Positions 33,650 through 42,936 of a stretch of 64,000 bases of DNA are shown here, in pieces. The notes under the pieces were generated by a model. It did not search any database and was not told the DNA's origin. It saw only the letters and a list, made by a program, of their open reading frames with translations. The position numbers and the translations under genes are program-made. The stretch comes from Shewanella abyssi. GTDB taxonomy: Bacteria; Pseudomonadota; Gammaproteobacteria; Enterobacterales; Shewanellaceae. Each line of letters begins with the position of its first letter. Positions within the stretch are counted from its first letter, which is position 1. The stretch covers positions 34,978 through 98,977 of the forward strand of contig NZ_JAKIKR010000011.1 of the NCBI RefSeq assembly GCF_023284025.1. The letters run 5' to 3'.

Positions 33650-35380
33650 ATGGCGATACCTCGTGATTTTATCAATGAGCTAGTAGCTCGCACCGACATT
33701 GTCGACTTAATCGACCCTAAAGTGCCCCTAAAGAAGGCGGGTAAAAATCACTCTGCCTGTTGTCCTTTTCATAGCGAAAAATCTCCCTCTTTCACCGTTA
33801 GCAGAGACAAGCAGTTTTATCATTGTTTTGGCTGCGGCGCACACGGAAATGTTATTGATTTTGTCATGGAATATGACCGACTCGACTTCGTGGATGCGAT
33901 TGAAGAACTCGCCGGACAGTTAGGGCTTGAAGTTCCTCAGGAACAAGGTACTGGTAAGCCTCGCGATCAAGAGTTAAGTCGCGATTTATACCAACTGATG
34001 GAGGAATCGAGTTTATTCTTCCAAAGTCAGCTAAGACAACACAATGACAAACAAAAAGTGCTCGATTATTTATCCCATCGAGGACTTTCAAAAGACGTGG
34101 TCGAACACTTTAATATTGGCTTTGCTCCCGATGGTTGGGATGGCCTATTAAGCCGCTATCGTCAGAATCAAGATTCACAGAACAAACTGCTTACTGCCGG
34201 TATGGTCATTGAAAATGACAGTGGTAAGCGATATGACCGATTCCGCGACCGATTAATGTTCCCCATCAGGGATAGACGCGGACGAGTCATCGGCTTTGGT
34301 GGCCGAGTTTTAGGAGAAGGTACGCCAAAGTACTTGAATTCTCCTGAAACGCCCATATTTCATAAGGGCAATGAGCTCTATGGATTATATGAGCTAAAGC
34401 AGCGTCACCGTGATCCACAACAAGTACTCATTGTTGAAGGCTATATGGACGTGGTCGCACTGGCGCAATTTGACGTTGATTATGCCGTAGCCTCATTGGG
34501 CACGTCGACAACAGCGGAACAATTTCAGTTATTGTTGCGTAGTGCAAAAGAAGTGATCTGTTGTTACGACGGCGATAAAGCGGGTAAAGAGGCGGCTTGG
34601 CGTGCGCTTGAAACGGCTTTACCACTATTGAAACCTGGTAATAAGGTTCGCTTCATGTTCCTGCCTGAAGGCGAAGATCCTGACACGCTAATCAGACAAA
34701 TTGGTAAAGAACAGTTCGAAGAAAATATTGGTCAAGCCATGGCACTGCCCGAGTTTATGTTTGAAAACTTGGCGAAAAAATTTGGCAAAGAAGACAAAAG
34801 TGTTTTGGCTAAAAATGCCATTACACTTATCGAAAAAGTGCAAGACACAGTATTACAAAGTCTACTGCTTGAAGATTTGGCACACAAGCTGAGAATGAAC
34901 GGTGCTGACGAGCTTAGACGGAAATTTAACTTTTCGACTAAGACGGCCGATAAACCTAAACAGCACAAAGCGTTGAAAGGACGTGGCACCCCAATGAGAT
35001 TAGCCATCGCATTGTTGGTACAACATCCACGCTTAGGTGAGAAATTACCAGAGCAACCAGCGCTAAAACATATACAAATGGCTGGCATTGACTTGCTAAC
35101 CCTTGTATTAGATTTAACTCGCGGCAAAGTCATGAGCAGCGCACAACTACTTGAACAGTTCAGGGGCGATAATAAATTCAGCACCCTAAGAAAACTGACC
35201 CAATGGGAACATCAAGTGGCGGACGAAAACTTGCTCCGAGAGTTAAAAGGTACACTCGTGTGGCTAAATAACCAGTATATTGAGCAACGTTATCAACAGC
35301 TGAGTTTAAAGCAGAACCACACGAAAGAAGAACGGTTGCAGCTTAAAAAGCTAATCGCAGTGATCCAAAAGCAAGCTTAA
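33650..35380 (+). CDS. dnaG: DNA primase DnaG
   Basis: Synthesises RNA primers for replication. The 576-residue length is standard. The zinc-binding domain has Cys38, His41, Cys59 and Cys62 (CPFHSEKSPSFTV ... FYHCFGCGAHGN). The RNA polymerase core carries the RFRDRLMFPIRDRRG region near 200-215, and the TOPRIM domain has VEGYMDVVALAQ near 262 and CYDGDKAGKEAAWRA near 305. The C-terminal DnaB-binding helical domain (about 430-576) is present and more divergent, as usual. Third gene of the macromolecular-synthesis operon. Confidence 0.98.
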   Translation: MAIPRDFINELVARTDIVDLIDPKVPLKKAGKNHSACCPFHSEKSPSFTVSRDKQFYHCFGCGAHGNVIDFVMEYDRLDFVDAIEELAGQLGLEVPQEQGTGKPRDQELSRDLYQLMEESSLFFQSQLRQHNDKQKVLDYLSHRGLSKDVVEHFNIGFAPDGWDGLLSRYRQNQDSQNKLLTAGMVIENDSGKRYDRFRDRLMFPIRDRRGRVIGFGGRVLGEGTPKYLNSPETPIFHKGNELYGLYELKQRHRDPQQVLIVEGYMDVVALAQFDVDYAVASLGTSTTAEQFQLLLRSAKEVICCYDGDKAGKEAAWRALETALPLLKPGNKVRFMFLPEGEDPDTLIRQIGKEQFEENIGQAMALPEFMFENLAKKFGKEDKSVLAKNAITLIEKVQDTVLQSLLLEDLAHKLRMNGADELRRKFNFSTKTADKPKQHKALKGRGTPMRLAIALLVQHPRLGEKLPEQPALKHIQMAGIDLLTLVLDLTRGKVMSSAQLLEQFRGDNKFSTLRKLTQWEHQVADENLLRELKGTLVWLNNQYIEQRYQQLSLKQNHTKEERLQLKKLIAVIQKQA

Positions 35381-35506
35381 AGGCGATTTTCGCCTCAAAA
35401 GTAAACACTTGGACTAGCACAGCGTAGAACCGAAGGCTATAATTAACGACTTGCGTGGCTGTTTTTTGCCCGTCGTTTTAACTGTTTCCCAACTTGGATG
35501 ATATCT

Positions 35507-37336
35507 ATGGATCATACTCCGCAGTCGCAACTTAAATTGTTGCTTGCCAAAGGTAAAGAGCAAGGTTATTTAACCTATGCAGAAGTGAACGATCACCTAC
35601 CTGCTGACATGGTCGACGCAGACCAGATCGAAGATATTATCCAGATGATCAATGACATGGGTATTCGAGTCTATGAACAGGCTCCGGATGCTGATGAAAT
35701 CATGATGTCTGAAGACAGCACCGATGATGATGCTGCCGAAGAAGCTGCTGCCGCACTGGCAACAGTAGAAGCTGAATTAGGTCGTACTACCGATCCAGTA
35801 CGTATGTACATGCGTGAAATGGGTACTGTTGAACTACTGACCCGTGAAGGCGAGATTGTAATCGCTAAGCGTATTGAAGAGGGGATCAACACGGTTCAGG
35901 CGTCGGTCGCCGAATACCCGCAAGCCATTTCGATGATCCTTGATCAATTTGATCGTTATGAAGCGGAAGAAGTTAGACTCTCTGACATCATATCTGGTTT
36001 TATCGATCCAAACGCTGTAGATGTTGCTCCAGCAGCAACTCACGTCGGTTCAGCTCTGTCTCAAACAGAATTAGAAAATGCTGATAACAAAGACGACGAA
36101 GATGAAGAAGAGGAAGGTCCAAAAGGTCCCGATCCTGAAGAAGCTAAAGAGAAATTCACCACGCTTCGTCTAGCTCATGAAAGAGCATTAGAGATCATCT
36201 CGATAAAAGGTCGTAGCCACCCAGAGTCGACTGTCGCACTATTTGAAATCGGTGAAATCTTTAAAGAATTCCGCTTAATGCCTAAGCAGTTTGACCGCTT
36301 AGTGAAAAGCATGCGTGCAATGATGGACAAAGTCCGTGTTCAAGAACGTTTGATCATGAAGCTTTGTGTTGAACAAGCAAAAATGCCAAAGAAAAACTTC
36401 GTTAAGGCTTATACCAGCAACGAAAGCAGCATTGAGTGGTTCAACGAAGAGCTCGCATCTGGCAAGTCATATGCTGAAGGCTTAAAAGTCGTCTCGTTTG
36501 ACGTGCAACGTTGTCGTTCAAAGCTTGATGCCATTGAGAAAGAAACGGGTCTGGCTATTGGTGCGATAAAAGATATTAACCGTCGTATGTCAATCGGTGA
36601 AGCGAAAGCTCGTCGTGCGAAGAAAGAGATGGTTGAAGCGAACTTACGTCTAGTGATCTCCATCGCTAAGAAGTACACCAACCGTGGTCTACAGTTCTTG
36701 GATCTTATTCAAGAAGGTAATATCGGTTTGATGAAAGCGGTTGATAAGTTTGAATACCGTCGTGGTTATAAGTTCTCAACTTATGCAACATGGTGGATCC
36801 GTCAGGCTATTACTCGCTCAATTGCTGACCAAGCAAGAACCATCCGTATTCCTGTACATATGATTGAGACGATCAACAAGCTAAACCGTATCTCTCGTCA
36901 AATGCTACAAGAGATGGGTCGTGAGCCTTCTCCTGAGGAGCTTGCTGAGCGCATGTTAATGCCTGAAGATAAGATCCGTAAGGTACTTAAGATTGCTAAA
37001 GAGCCTATCTCCATGGAAACACCGATTGGTGACGATGAAGATTCGCACTTAGGTGACTTTATTGAGGATACGACTCTTGAGTTGCCATTGGACTCAGCCA
37101 CAGGTGAAAGCCTGCGTAATGCAACACACGAAGTACTTGCTGGCCTAACGGCTCGTGAAGCTAAAGTACTGCGTATGCGTTTCGGTATCGACATGAACAC
37201 CGACCACACGTTGGAAGAAGTGGGTAAGCAGTTTGATGTAACCCGTGAACGTATTCGTCAGATTGAAGCGAAAGCGCTACGAAAGTTGCGTCACCCTTCT
37301 CGTTCAGAGATTTTGAAGTCGTTCTTAGACGAGTAG
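35507..37336 (+). CDS. rpoD: RNA polymerase primary sigma factor RpoD
   Basis: The sigma-70 housekeeping factor. An upstream in-frame ATG at 35498 exists, but the ATG at 35507 ([20 protein letters not shown]) aligns with the E. coli start and has GGAT at proper distance, giving 609 residues. Region 1.1 (about 1-80), an acidic non-conserved region (about 185-205, EDEEEEG), region 2 with [16 protein letters not shown] and [17 protein letters not shown], region 3, and region 4.2 with [20 protein letters not shown] are all intact. A TATAAT at 35438 could be an internal promoter. A strong terminator follows. Confidence 0.99.
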   Translation: MDHTPQSQLKLLLAKGKEQGYLTYAEVNDHLPADMVDADQIEDIIQMINDMGIRVYEQAPDADEIMMSEDSTDDDAAEEAAAALATVEAELGRTTDPVRMYMREMGTVELLTREGEIVIAKRIEEGINTVQASVAEYPQAISMILDQFDRYEAEEVRLSDIISGFIDPNAVDVAPAATHVGSALSQTELENADNKDDEDEEEEGPKGPDPEEAKEKFTTLRLAHERALEIISIKGRSHPESTVALFEIGEIFKEFRLMPKQFDRLVKSMRAMMDKVRVQERLIMKLCVEQAKMPKKNFVKAYTSNESSIEWFNEELASGKSYAEGLKVVSFDVQRCRSKLDAIEKETGLAIGAIKDINRRMSIGEAKARRAKKEMVEANLRLVISIAKKYTNRGLQFLDLIQEGNIGLMKAVDKFEYRRGYKFSTYATWWIRQAITRSIADQARTIRIPVHMIETINKLNRISRQMLQEMGREPSPEELAERMLMPEDKIRKVLKIAKEPISMETPIGDDEDSHLGDFIEDTTLELPLDSATGESLRNATHEVLAGLTAREAKVLRMRFGIDMNTDHTLEEVGKQFDVTRERIRQIEAKALRKLRHPSRSEILKSFLDE

Positions 37337-37389
37337 CCTTAAGCTAAGGACTAATAGTCTTAAACTTAGGACGAGTAGCCTTAAGCTAA
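37328..37389 (+). repeat. Duplicated 20-bp segment at the rpoD 3' end
   Basis: GACGAGTAGCCTTAAGCTAA occurs at 37328-37347, covering the last rpoD codons and stop, and again at 37370-37389. The spacer contains a further related TTAAACTTAGG. A short local duplication. Confidence 0.8.
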
Positions 37390-37406
37390 AGATTCAAAGC
37401 CTGATT

Positions 37407-37434
37407 AAAAAGCTGCCAATTGGCAGCTTTTTTT
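37407..37434 (+). terminator. rpoD operon terminator
   Basis: AAAAAGCTGCC (37407-37417), AATT, GGCAGCTTTTTTT (37422-37434): an 11-bp stem with a T tract. Confidence 0.93.
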
Positions 37435-37517
37435 GTATCAATTCAATCGAATCGGCTGGATATTGATTAACAGATAAGCAGTTGAACGATTAGAGGTGAA
37501 TTCTACGAAAAACTCAG

Positions 37518-37546
37518 GTGACAAGCGCTTTTAAACCTCGTATACT
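37518..37546 (+). promoter_or_regulatory. tRNA-Ile2 promoter
   Basis: A -35 element GTGACA (37518-37523), 17-bp spacer, and -10 element TATACT (37541-37546), about 37 bp upstream of the tRNA. Confidence 0.65.
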
Positions 37547-37582
37547 TCTTTTCGCTTTCGGTAGTGACGACTATCTTAAGTC

Positions 37583-37659
37583 GGCCCCTTAGCTCAGTTG
37601 GTTAGAGCATACGACTCATAATCGTCAGGTCCCCAGTTCGAGTCTGGGAGGGGCCACCA
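37583..37659 (+). tRNA. tRNA-Ile2 (anticodon CAU, lysidine type)
   Basis: A complete 77-nt cloverleaf. The acceptor stem GGCCCCT pairs with AGGGGCC and the 3' CCA is encoded. The D arm is GCTCAGTTGGTTAGAGC, the anticodon loop is CTCATAA with anticodon CAT, and the T arm contains GTTCGAGTC. CAU would read Met, but the acceptor sequence is that of E. coli tRNA-Ile2 (ileX), not elongator or initiator tRNA-Met. The C34 is expected to be changed to lysidine by TilS so the tRNA reads AUA as Ile. The ileX gene is also close to rpoD in E. coli, supporting orthology. Confidence 0.93.
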
Positions 37660-37667
37660 ATTTTGAT

Positions 37668-37698
37668 AAGCCGCTTGAATTTATTCAAGCGGCTTTTT
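37668..37698 (+). terminator. tRNA-Ile2 terminator
   Basis: AAGCCGCTTGAAT (37668-37680) pairs with ATTCAAGCGGCTT (37683-37695) and is followed by TTT. Confidence 0.88.
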
Positions 37699-37741
37699 CA
37701 TGTCTGGAATTCCTAGCGACGTTAACGCAGTTAAGCCAAAG

Positions 37742-37791
37742 AACATAATCGTCATCAACTCATGCAGTTCGAGTCCTAGACAAACCACCAA
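37742..37791 (+). pseudogene. Decayed partial copy of tRNA-Ile2 (copy 2)
   Basis: Contains CATAATCGTCA (matching the anticodon loop and stem of the tRNA), then CAGTTCGAGTC (matching its T arm) and ACCACCAATT (matching its 3' end and the following bases). The intervening stem bases are lost, so it cannot fold as a tRNA. Confidence 0.6.
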
Positions 37792-37798
37792 TTAAAAC

Positions 37799-37827
37799 AA
37801 AAAAGCCTACCTTGTGTAGGCTTTTTT
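37799..37827 (+). terminator. Intrinsic terminator between tRNA remnants
   Basis: AAAAAAGCCTAC (37799-37810), loop CTTGT, GTAGGCTTTTTT (37816-37827). No gene directly precedes it except the tRNA remnant, which suggests that the remnant was once transcribed. Confidence 0.85.
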
Positions 37828-37876
37828 GTGCCTCAAATTTAATACTTATAATTGTCTCAGCTCCTAAGTGATAGGT

Positions 37877-37980
37877 GAACATAATTGTCATCAATTCTCA
37901 TAGTTCGAGTCTGGGAGGGGCTACTAACTTTGATAGGCAGCTTAAAGACATTCAAGTGGCTTTTTCATGTCTATAATTTA
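37877..37980 (+). pseudogene. Decayed partial copy of tRNA-Ile2 and its terminator (copy 3)
   Basis: CATAATTGTCA resembles the anticodon arm, and AGTTCGAGTCTGGGAGGGGC (37902-37921) is identical to bases 37635-37654 of the tRNA. The flank continues to match: ACTTTGATAGGCAGCTT ... TTCAAGTGGCTTTTTCATGT corresponds, with substitutions, to the terminator after the intact tRNA. The 5' half of the tRNA is missing. Confidence 0.75.
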
Positions 37981-38400
37981 GAGGTTTATAATTTAGAGAC
38001 CTGTAAACCCTAAAACCAATTCGAACTGATTTCTGAACTTTCGCCCACCATTCCTGTCTTCAGGAATGGCGATCTTAGTAAGATTAAAGCGAGGAGACCG
38101 AATGTTTAAATCCCCCCAGAGATAATGCGGCTATATGCCCTATTTTCAGCCCCTTACCTTAACATTCAATTTAAATGCAGCTTAGCTGATGACCCAGTTC
38201 ACAAAACAGGGCTAAGCAGGATGCGATAAGCTATTTTTAAAGTAACATCAAAGCAATAGATAAGCTTTAACGAATATTCAGCTTGACGATGTAACAACGC
38301 CAAGTTATTTCTACTAACGTAATTCATGGCTAAAATTAGTTGGCACTTCAAGCTTACGACGGCAAACACTAACCAATTACATATAATGAGGTAACACCCG
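37981..38400. other. Intergenic with one hairpin
   Basis: Contains the hairpin CCATTCCTG (38048-38056), loop TCTT, CAGGAATGG (38061-38069), without a T tract. Further on, AGGAGA precedes an ATG (38102) that opens only seven codons before TAA. Nothing else is recognised before the secreted-protein gene. Confidence 0.5.
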
Positions 38401-38757
38401 ATGCACATATTCAATAAAGTACTACTCGCTGCAACTTTTAGCATGGTAGCGGTGACAGGTATGGCACAGGCAAGTGATCTAAAATGCAAGGTAACCGGTG
38501 GTGACAACATCACCATGACTAATATTGAAATTCTACGTTCAAATGAGTCGATAGTTAAGATTGATGGCGGCTACAAGTCGGCTGTTCTAAGTAACATCTA
38601 TCGCATCGATGGGGTTGATGGTAAGGACATTAGCGAAACGCCTACCTATCTATATTACAGCCAGTACCCGTTAGCCGACCATGCATTACGTGCAACGGTA
38701 CAAGTTTACGGCGAGCCAGCGGTTGTAGGCCTTTGTACTGTTACTGATGAAATGTAA
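38401..38757 (+). CDS. Small secreted hypothetical protein
   Basis: A 118-residue protein with a clear Sec signal peptide (MHIFNKVLLAATFSMVAVTG, cleavage after AQA near residue 24). The mature domain of about 94 residues is beta-rich and has two cysteines (in LKCKVTGG and GLCTVTD) that could form a disulfide in the periplasm. ATGAGGTAACACCCG upstream contains a GAGG ribosome binding site. I do not recognise the family; it stands alone on its strand. Confidence 0.75.
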   Translation: MHIFNKVLLAATFSMVAVTGMAQASDLKCKVTGGDNITMTNIEILRSNESIVKIDGGYKSAVLSNIYRIDGVDGKDISETPTYLYYSQYPLADHALRATVQVYGEPAVVGLCTVTDEM

Positions 38758-38893
38758 ACGGTAACCTTATTGGTTAGATTCATATCGCCACGTAAGGCAA
38801 ACAAGATTTATTGGCGTATTATGAGTGAGTAAGGCATCAAACTTCATTTGATGTTTTACGGCTCAACACAAGATGATGTTATGCCGAGTATCT

Positions 38894-39508
38894 CTAGCTG
38901 CCGAGCTTTCTCCTAGAGCCATGTTTTATACCATTCATATAGGCGTGATCCGCTATTGCTAACATGGCCAGATCTTCGTCAGTATCTCCGTAGGCAAAAA
39001 CCTCAGCATAATCGCTTAATGTAAACTGGTTTTGCACCTTGGTTGCTTTCATCTCACAGCTACAATCACCGGAGATATAAAACCCGCTGTAGCGTCCCCT
39101 CTTAACCGACATCTCACTGCAGATTAGCGTTATTCCCATTGATTCACACCAAGGTCGTAGATAGAGATCTAACGAGGCCGATACCAATACCACATCAGCA
39201 CCCTCGGCTTGGTGCCGTTTTAGCGCAGCGATCATTTCAGGGCGGATAGAGAGCGGAATAACATTGAGTGCGTACTGTTTACCAAGAGTGGTTATAACCG
39301 CTTTATCTCTGCCCACAAAAGCACAATAGCTCACTAATGGTCTTAGCTTTCTCGCGGGGATGATCCGTAACCGATAAAGTGCATACAAAGGAGAAAGGAA
39401 AATAGAACCGAGTACCAGACGCACAGGGCTAGCTGAGTAAAGGATAAAACGCGTGTACATGTCATGGCGGGTTAGCGTGCCATCAAAATCAAATAGGGCA
39501 AGTTTCAA
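38894..39508 (-). CDS. HAD-IB family phosphatase
   Basis: A 204-residue cytosolic haloacid-dehalogenase-fold hydrolase of subfamily IB (SerB-like). Motif I is LFDFDGTLTRHD (residues 5-16), with the catalytic aspartates in DFDGT; motif II is the Ser in VVLVSASLDLYLRPW near 115; motif III/IV is AYGDTDEDLAMLAIAD near 172-187. A helical cap with SPVRLVLGS and RLIPARKLR-like sequence lies between motifs I and II. Substrate unknown, likely a phosphomonoester. It lies downstream of the CstA-like gene on the same strand but is separated by a terminator. Confidence 0.87.
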   Translation of the reverse strand: MKLALFDFDGTLTRHDMYTRFILYSASPVRLVLGSIFLSPLYALYRLRIIPARKLRPLVSYCAFVGRDKAVITTLGKQYALNVIPLSIRPEMIAALKRHQAEGADVVLVSASLDLYLRPWCESMGITLICSEMSVKRGRYSGFYISGDCSCEMKATKVQNQFTLSDYAEVFAYGDTDEDLAMLAIADHAYMNGIKHGSRRKLGS

Positions 39509-39595
39509 GCAGTACTCCTTTCATATACAGTCCGCGTTGCAAGAGTTCTACATGTTAACAGCAGAAGCCAGTTTAAGGGTTAGTATAAGAGGTAA

Positions 39596-39623
39596 TAAAA
39601 AGGGCTGCCATGGCAGCCCTTTA
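39596..39623 (-). terminator. Terminator of the CstA-like gene
   Basis: AGGGCTGCCATGGCAGCCCT (39601-39620) is a perfect 20-bp palindrome; the A run at 39596-39600 is a T tract on the minus strand. Confidence 0.88.
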
Positions 39624-39639
39624 TCACATAGAGGTTGCG

Positions 39640-41109
39640 CTATGACTCGGCGGCAACTTTACGTTTTTGGTGGGCTAAAAACAGTCCAATAAGACAGATC
39701 ACGCCCACGGCAATACCCGCTGGCTGACTCATCGATTGAGGCAAGCCTAAACCAATCCCTGCCGTCATAATGTATGACACCGTGATACTCGTTCCCACAG
39801 TCGCTGGTAAGCTCACGATCCAGTGGAATGTTCCGCGGTCAAACAAATACTTAGTCGCTAACCACAGCACACTGGTAGATAGCAGCATATTGGAGAATGC
39901 GAAATAGCGCCAAATCAGTGAGAAATCAATTTTAGTCATAAAATATGCAATGATTAAAATTGGAATCGCTAAAAGCAGACGGTTACGCATACTTTGTGGG
40001 ATCTTAAATGCATCTGTAATGGTTAAACGTAATGAACGGAATGCGGTATCACCCGAAGTAATTGGGAATATCGCCACCGCAATAATCGCCATAATACCAC
40101 CTGCTGCACCGAGGTAAGTTGTAGCCACTTGATTCACCACAAGACCAGGGCCACCAGCATCAAGAATACTCTTAAGCTCTACATAGCCACCTGGGAACGC
40201 CGCGATACCCGCCAACGCCCAAACACAAGCCACAATACCTTCAGACATCATCGCACCATAGTAAACCGGGCGAACATACTTCTCATTGGTTAAACAGCGC
40301 GCCATGATCGGGGCTTGGGTTGAATGAAAGCCACTAATTGCACCACAAGTAATCGTCACAAATAGCAGCGGCCACACAGGTAAACCATCAGGATTAGGCG
40401 CTAATAGATCATTGTTATAATGGCTATGGTCGAAGTAAGCAAAAATATCACCGATCTCAGGTAGCTGCGGCGCACTCATTAACAGTGCCACGGCAATAGA
40501 GAGAGTCATCACAATCATCAATAAACCGAAGAATGGATAGAGCTTGGTGATGATTTTATCGATAGGTAGCATAGTCGCCAAAAAGTAGTAACCTAAAATG
40601 GCCAACACCCAAAAGGTATTATTGGCAAGAATAGTCCCTTCAAAGTAATCCAAACTACTTAACAGCCCTGCCGGGCTCATGATAAATACAACACCAACAA
40701 AGAATAACAGCATAGCGGTAAAGACGAGCATGACGCCTTTGAAGTAAATATTAAAATAATGCCCTGCAATTTCAGGAAGACTTTTACCGTCCTCTTTAAT
40801 GCTTAAAACACCAGAGAAATAGTCATGTACAGCACCGCCAATGATATTACCCAGTACTATCCATACCAGTGCTATCGGTCCATACAATGCGCCTAAGATA
40901 GGCCCAAATATGGGTCCTACACCGGCAACATTCAGGAATTGAATAAGGTAAGCTTTAACAGGGTGAACTTTGACGTAATCCACTCCATCGTCAAAACGAG
41001 CTTGAGGCGTTTGAGCTTTAGGGTCTATCCCTGCTTGGCGCTCTACAAACGGGCTGTAGAACTTGTAAGCGAGCACTAACAGCGCAATACAAATAAAGAA
41101 AATAAGCAT
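39640..41109 (-). CDS. CstA-family carbon starvation permease
   Basis: A 489-residue polytopic inner-membrane protein of the CstA family, peptide or pyruvate transporters induced on carbon starvation. Family landmarks: an N-terminal YKFYSPFVERQAGIDP, then FLNVAGVGPIFGPILGALYG, GAVHDYFSGVLSIKEDG (the conserved HDYFSG motif), ISGFHSTQAPIMARC, and ITSGDTAFRSLRLTI. It is shorter than E. coli CstA (about 700 residues) and corresponds to the compact form common in marine bacteria. The 322-bp upstream region presumably carries its regulation. No adjacent two-component system is present. Confidence 0.92.
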   Translation of the reverse strand: MLIFFICIALLVLAYKFYSPFVERQAGIDPKAQTPQARFDDGVDYVKVHPVKAYLIQFLNVAGVGPIFGPILGALYGPIALVWIVLGNIIGGAVHDYFSGVLSIKEDGKSLPEIAGHYFNIYFKGVMLVFTAMLLFFVGVVFIMSPAGLLSSLDYFEGTILANNTFWVLAILGYYFLATMLPIDKIITKLYPFFGLLMIVMTLSIAVALLMSAPQLPEIGDIFAYFDHSHYNNDLLAPNPDGLPVWPLLFVTITCGAISGFHSTQAPIMARCLTNEKYVRPVYYGAMMSEGIVACVWALAGIAAFPGGYVELKSILDAGGPGLVVNQVATTYLGAAGGIMAIIAVAIFPITSGDTAFRSLRLTITDAFKIPQSMRNRLLLAIPILIIAYFMTKIDFSLIWRYFAFSNMLLSTSVLWLATKYLFDRGTFHWIVSLPATVGTSITVSYIMTAGIGLGLPQSMSQPAGIAVGVICLIGLFLAHQKRKVAAES

Positions 41110-41431
41110 TTTTTATTAATCCATTTTTTGTAGGGTAATTATTGTGATTAAAGTGTCAGGCACATCCTATAGTGCGGTCAAGTAACAAAGTGTTATACCT
41201 AGGTCGGGTTCGCATTTTCCATTTTTTAACATAGAATATTAAATTTGCTATTTAGATAATGAAATACCTAAATCTAAAAATAATCACACTCGCCATTTAA
41301 TTACAGGCGTTAAATAAGTGATTATCTCTGAGGTAAAAAGACTCAATCGATAAAATTTCACATCACATTAAGCAAATCATTCCTACGCTCGTCTAAATAG
41401 GATAGATTTAGACAACAAATCTAACTAGATA
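41110..41431. other. Divergent intergenic region upstream of the CstA-like gene
   Basis: A 322-bp AT-rich region. TGTGATTAAAGTGTCA at about 41143-41158 has one good CRP half-site only. No operator can be named with confidence, and no open frame looks coding. Confidence 0.4.
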
Positions 41432-41860
41432 ATGAGCAAGCACATGAAACAAAAGAGCATATTAGTAAAGAGCTACTTTGCAAAAATCGAGACTGATAAG
41501 CGTGAAGAGATGTGGGCTGCTAAACCTAAAACCTCTGAATGGGAATACTCAAACTGCAAGATCGACTCAGAAAGGTTGAATAACGACCTGCAACAAGCGA
41601 TTGAAAGCCTAAATCAACAGGGTTATCGCGTTATGCAAATCACCTCGATAACCTCAGGTGATTATCACTTTAGCGATCACGTCAGTGATAACCATCTGCT
41701 TGGCAGTGGTGTCACGACCGAAGGTGGTTATGGTTATGGGTTTTCCTATACCGACAGCTTGGTTATTTTAGCTGAACAAACACAGCAACAGCCATCACAG
41801 GAAACGGAGCCTGAGTTAGATCAAATCGTAATATCTGACGCGGTCATTATTGTGGACTAA
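41432..41860 (+). CDS. Hypothetical protein, DUF4177-like
   Basis: A 142-residue cytosolic protein with no signal or membrane segment. The middle part reads like a small alpha/beta fold in which a helix (LNNDLQQAIESLNQQGYRVMQITSI, cited in outline) leads into a strand, and the segment GYGYGFSYTDSLVILAEQ forms the last strand; this pattern recalls DUF4177-type proteins but the match is from memory only. The C-terminal 35 residues are acidic and Gln-rich. A second in-frame ATG at 41444 is an alternative start. Convergent with the outer-membrane protein gene, 23 bp away. Confidence 0.65.
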   Translation: MSKHMKQKSILVKSYFAKIETDKREEMWAAKPKTSEWEYSNCKIDSERLNNDLQQAIESLNQQGYRVMQITSITSGDYHFSDHVSDNHLLGSGVTTEGGYGYGFSYTDSLVILAEQTQQQPSQETEPELDQIVISDAVIIVD

Positions 41861-41883
41861 TGACAATCAAGATCCCGCTACGG

Positions 41884-42936
41884 CTATACATTGTTGAATA
41901 AAATCTCTAACGTTAAGGTGATTATCACCTGATTAATACGTTCAGACTCTGCATTTTCTTTACTCCAGTTATATTCCGGTGTCACTGAAAAAAATAGCCA
42001 ATCTCGGGCAAAATTCTGTCTGTAAGTTAGTCCGACATTGGCGTTCTTGATGTAGTAATAGGATTCATCGACACTGTGTATTGCCCCTTGATAACTGATC
42101 GCCTGCTTGCTGCTGATATATTGATAAAGCTGGACGCTCGATCCTAGCTCCCAGCCAATACCACGAGATTCGTATTGAGCGGCGCCACTGCAGCGGATTA
42201 AGAAAGTTTCATTAAATGAATGTTCTATATCCAGTTCACTAGACTCTCCGGTGACCTTTTTATCTTGATATAGCTTTTGGGTGAAACGAGTAATGGTGCT
42301 TGCTGATAATGGATAGGTGTAGCGCCAGCGAGCCTCAATTTTAGGATTAAAGCTAGCTTGAATATTAAAGCTGCTACGTCCTTTAGCATACCAGTCATAA
42401 CGAAGGCCCACTTCCGCTTCTCTTTCTGTATTTGGCCCCTTAGAGGGAGCAAATGGATCGTCTTCATCCGACGTTTCTAATACCAATTTGAGACGTTTAT
42501 TGACACCGGGTAAGTTTAAACGTGCACTAAAATTGGCTCGGTAACTAAAGTCCTCCTTCTGGTAAAAAGAGAAGTCATTAAACCAGCGAATAATGGTGCC
42601 GGCTCTCGCATCATCTTCAACTCTTTCATCGACAAAAAAACTATCAAACCAAATTGCGGGCTGGCAAAACTTAGTGTTGAGGTAATCAAAGGCGCGATCA
42701 ATAGCATGATCATTTTGCGATAGGCTAAAACAGCGATCTTGTTGAGCGGCGCTCGTACTGCTGTCTATAGCACTCTCAGCAGTCGAGCTTTGTGTTATAT
42801 CCGAGGCCTCGGTTTTACTGTTAGCTTTTACGGACGTGTCATACTCTAACAATGGTTTATCAGCAGCAAAAACGGGAGCTAATAAGATAAAGCTCGTAAT
42901 AGAGAGAAGAGGGATTGAATTAAACTTCAATGACAA
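41884..42936 (-). CDS. Predicted outer-membrane beta-barrel protein
   Basis: A 350-residue exported protein. The signal peptide MSLKFNSIPLLSITSFILLA runs to a cleavage site near APVFAA at residue 24. A Ser/Thr/Ala-rich linker (about 35-65) follows, then a segment with two cysteines (RCFSLSQ and KFCQPAIW), then alternating hydrophobic/aromatic strands typical of a barrel, e.g. AEVGLRYDWYAKGRSSFNIQ and DWLFFSVTPEYNW. The C-terminus is VIITLTLEILFNNV; the last strand lacks the usual terminal aromatic. No recognised ligand or family. It lies downstream of the porin on the same strand. Confidence 0.72.
   Translation of the reverse strand: MSLKFNSIPLLSITSFILLAPVFAADKPLLEYDTSVKANSKTEASDITQSSTAESAIDSSTSAAQQDRCFSLSQNDHAIDRAFDYLNTKFCQPAIWFDSFFVDERVEDDARAGTIIRWFNDFSFYQKEDFSYRANFSARLNLPGVNKRLKLVLETSDEDDPFAPSKGPNTEREAEVGLRYDWYAKGRSSFNIQASFNPKIEARWRYTYPLSASTITRFTQKLYQDKKVTGESSELDIEHSFNETFLIRCSGAAQYESRGIGWELGSSVQLYQYISSKQAISYQGAIHSVDESYYYIKNANVGLTYRQNFARDWLFFSVTPEYNWSKENAESERINQVIITLTLEILFNNV

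Noticed and set aside
34732..35184. Open frame of 150 codons antisense to dnaG
   Set aside because: Completely inside dnaG, which is intact; Ser/Leu/Cys-rich shadow.
35438..35443. TATAAT before rpoD as a sigma-70 promoter
   Set aside because: A perfect -10 hexamer, but no -35 at 16-18 bp; noted in the rpoD entry only.
38048..38069. Hairpin CCATTCCTG/CAGGAATGG as another member of the dispersed repeat family
   Set aside because: It shares CCAT and GAATGG only; the conserved CTTGAAG or CCTGAAGATGCA core is absent.
41143..41158. CRP site upstream of the CstA-like gene
   Set aside because: Only one half-site matches; too weak to annotate although CRP control would make sense for carbon starvation.
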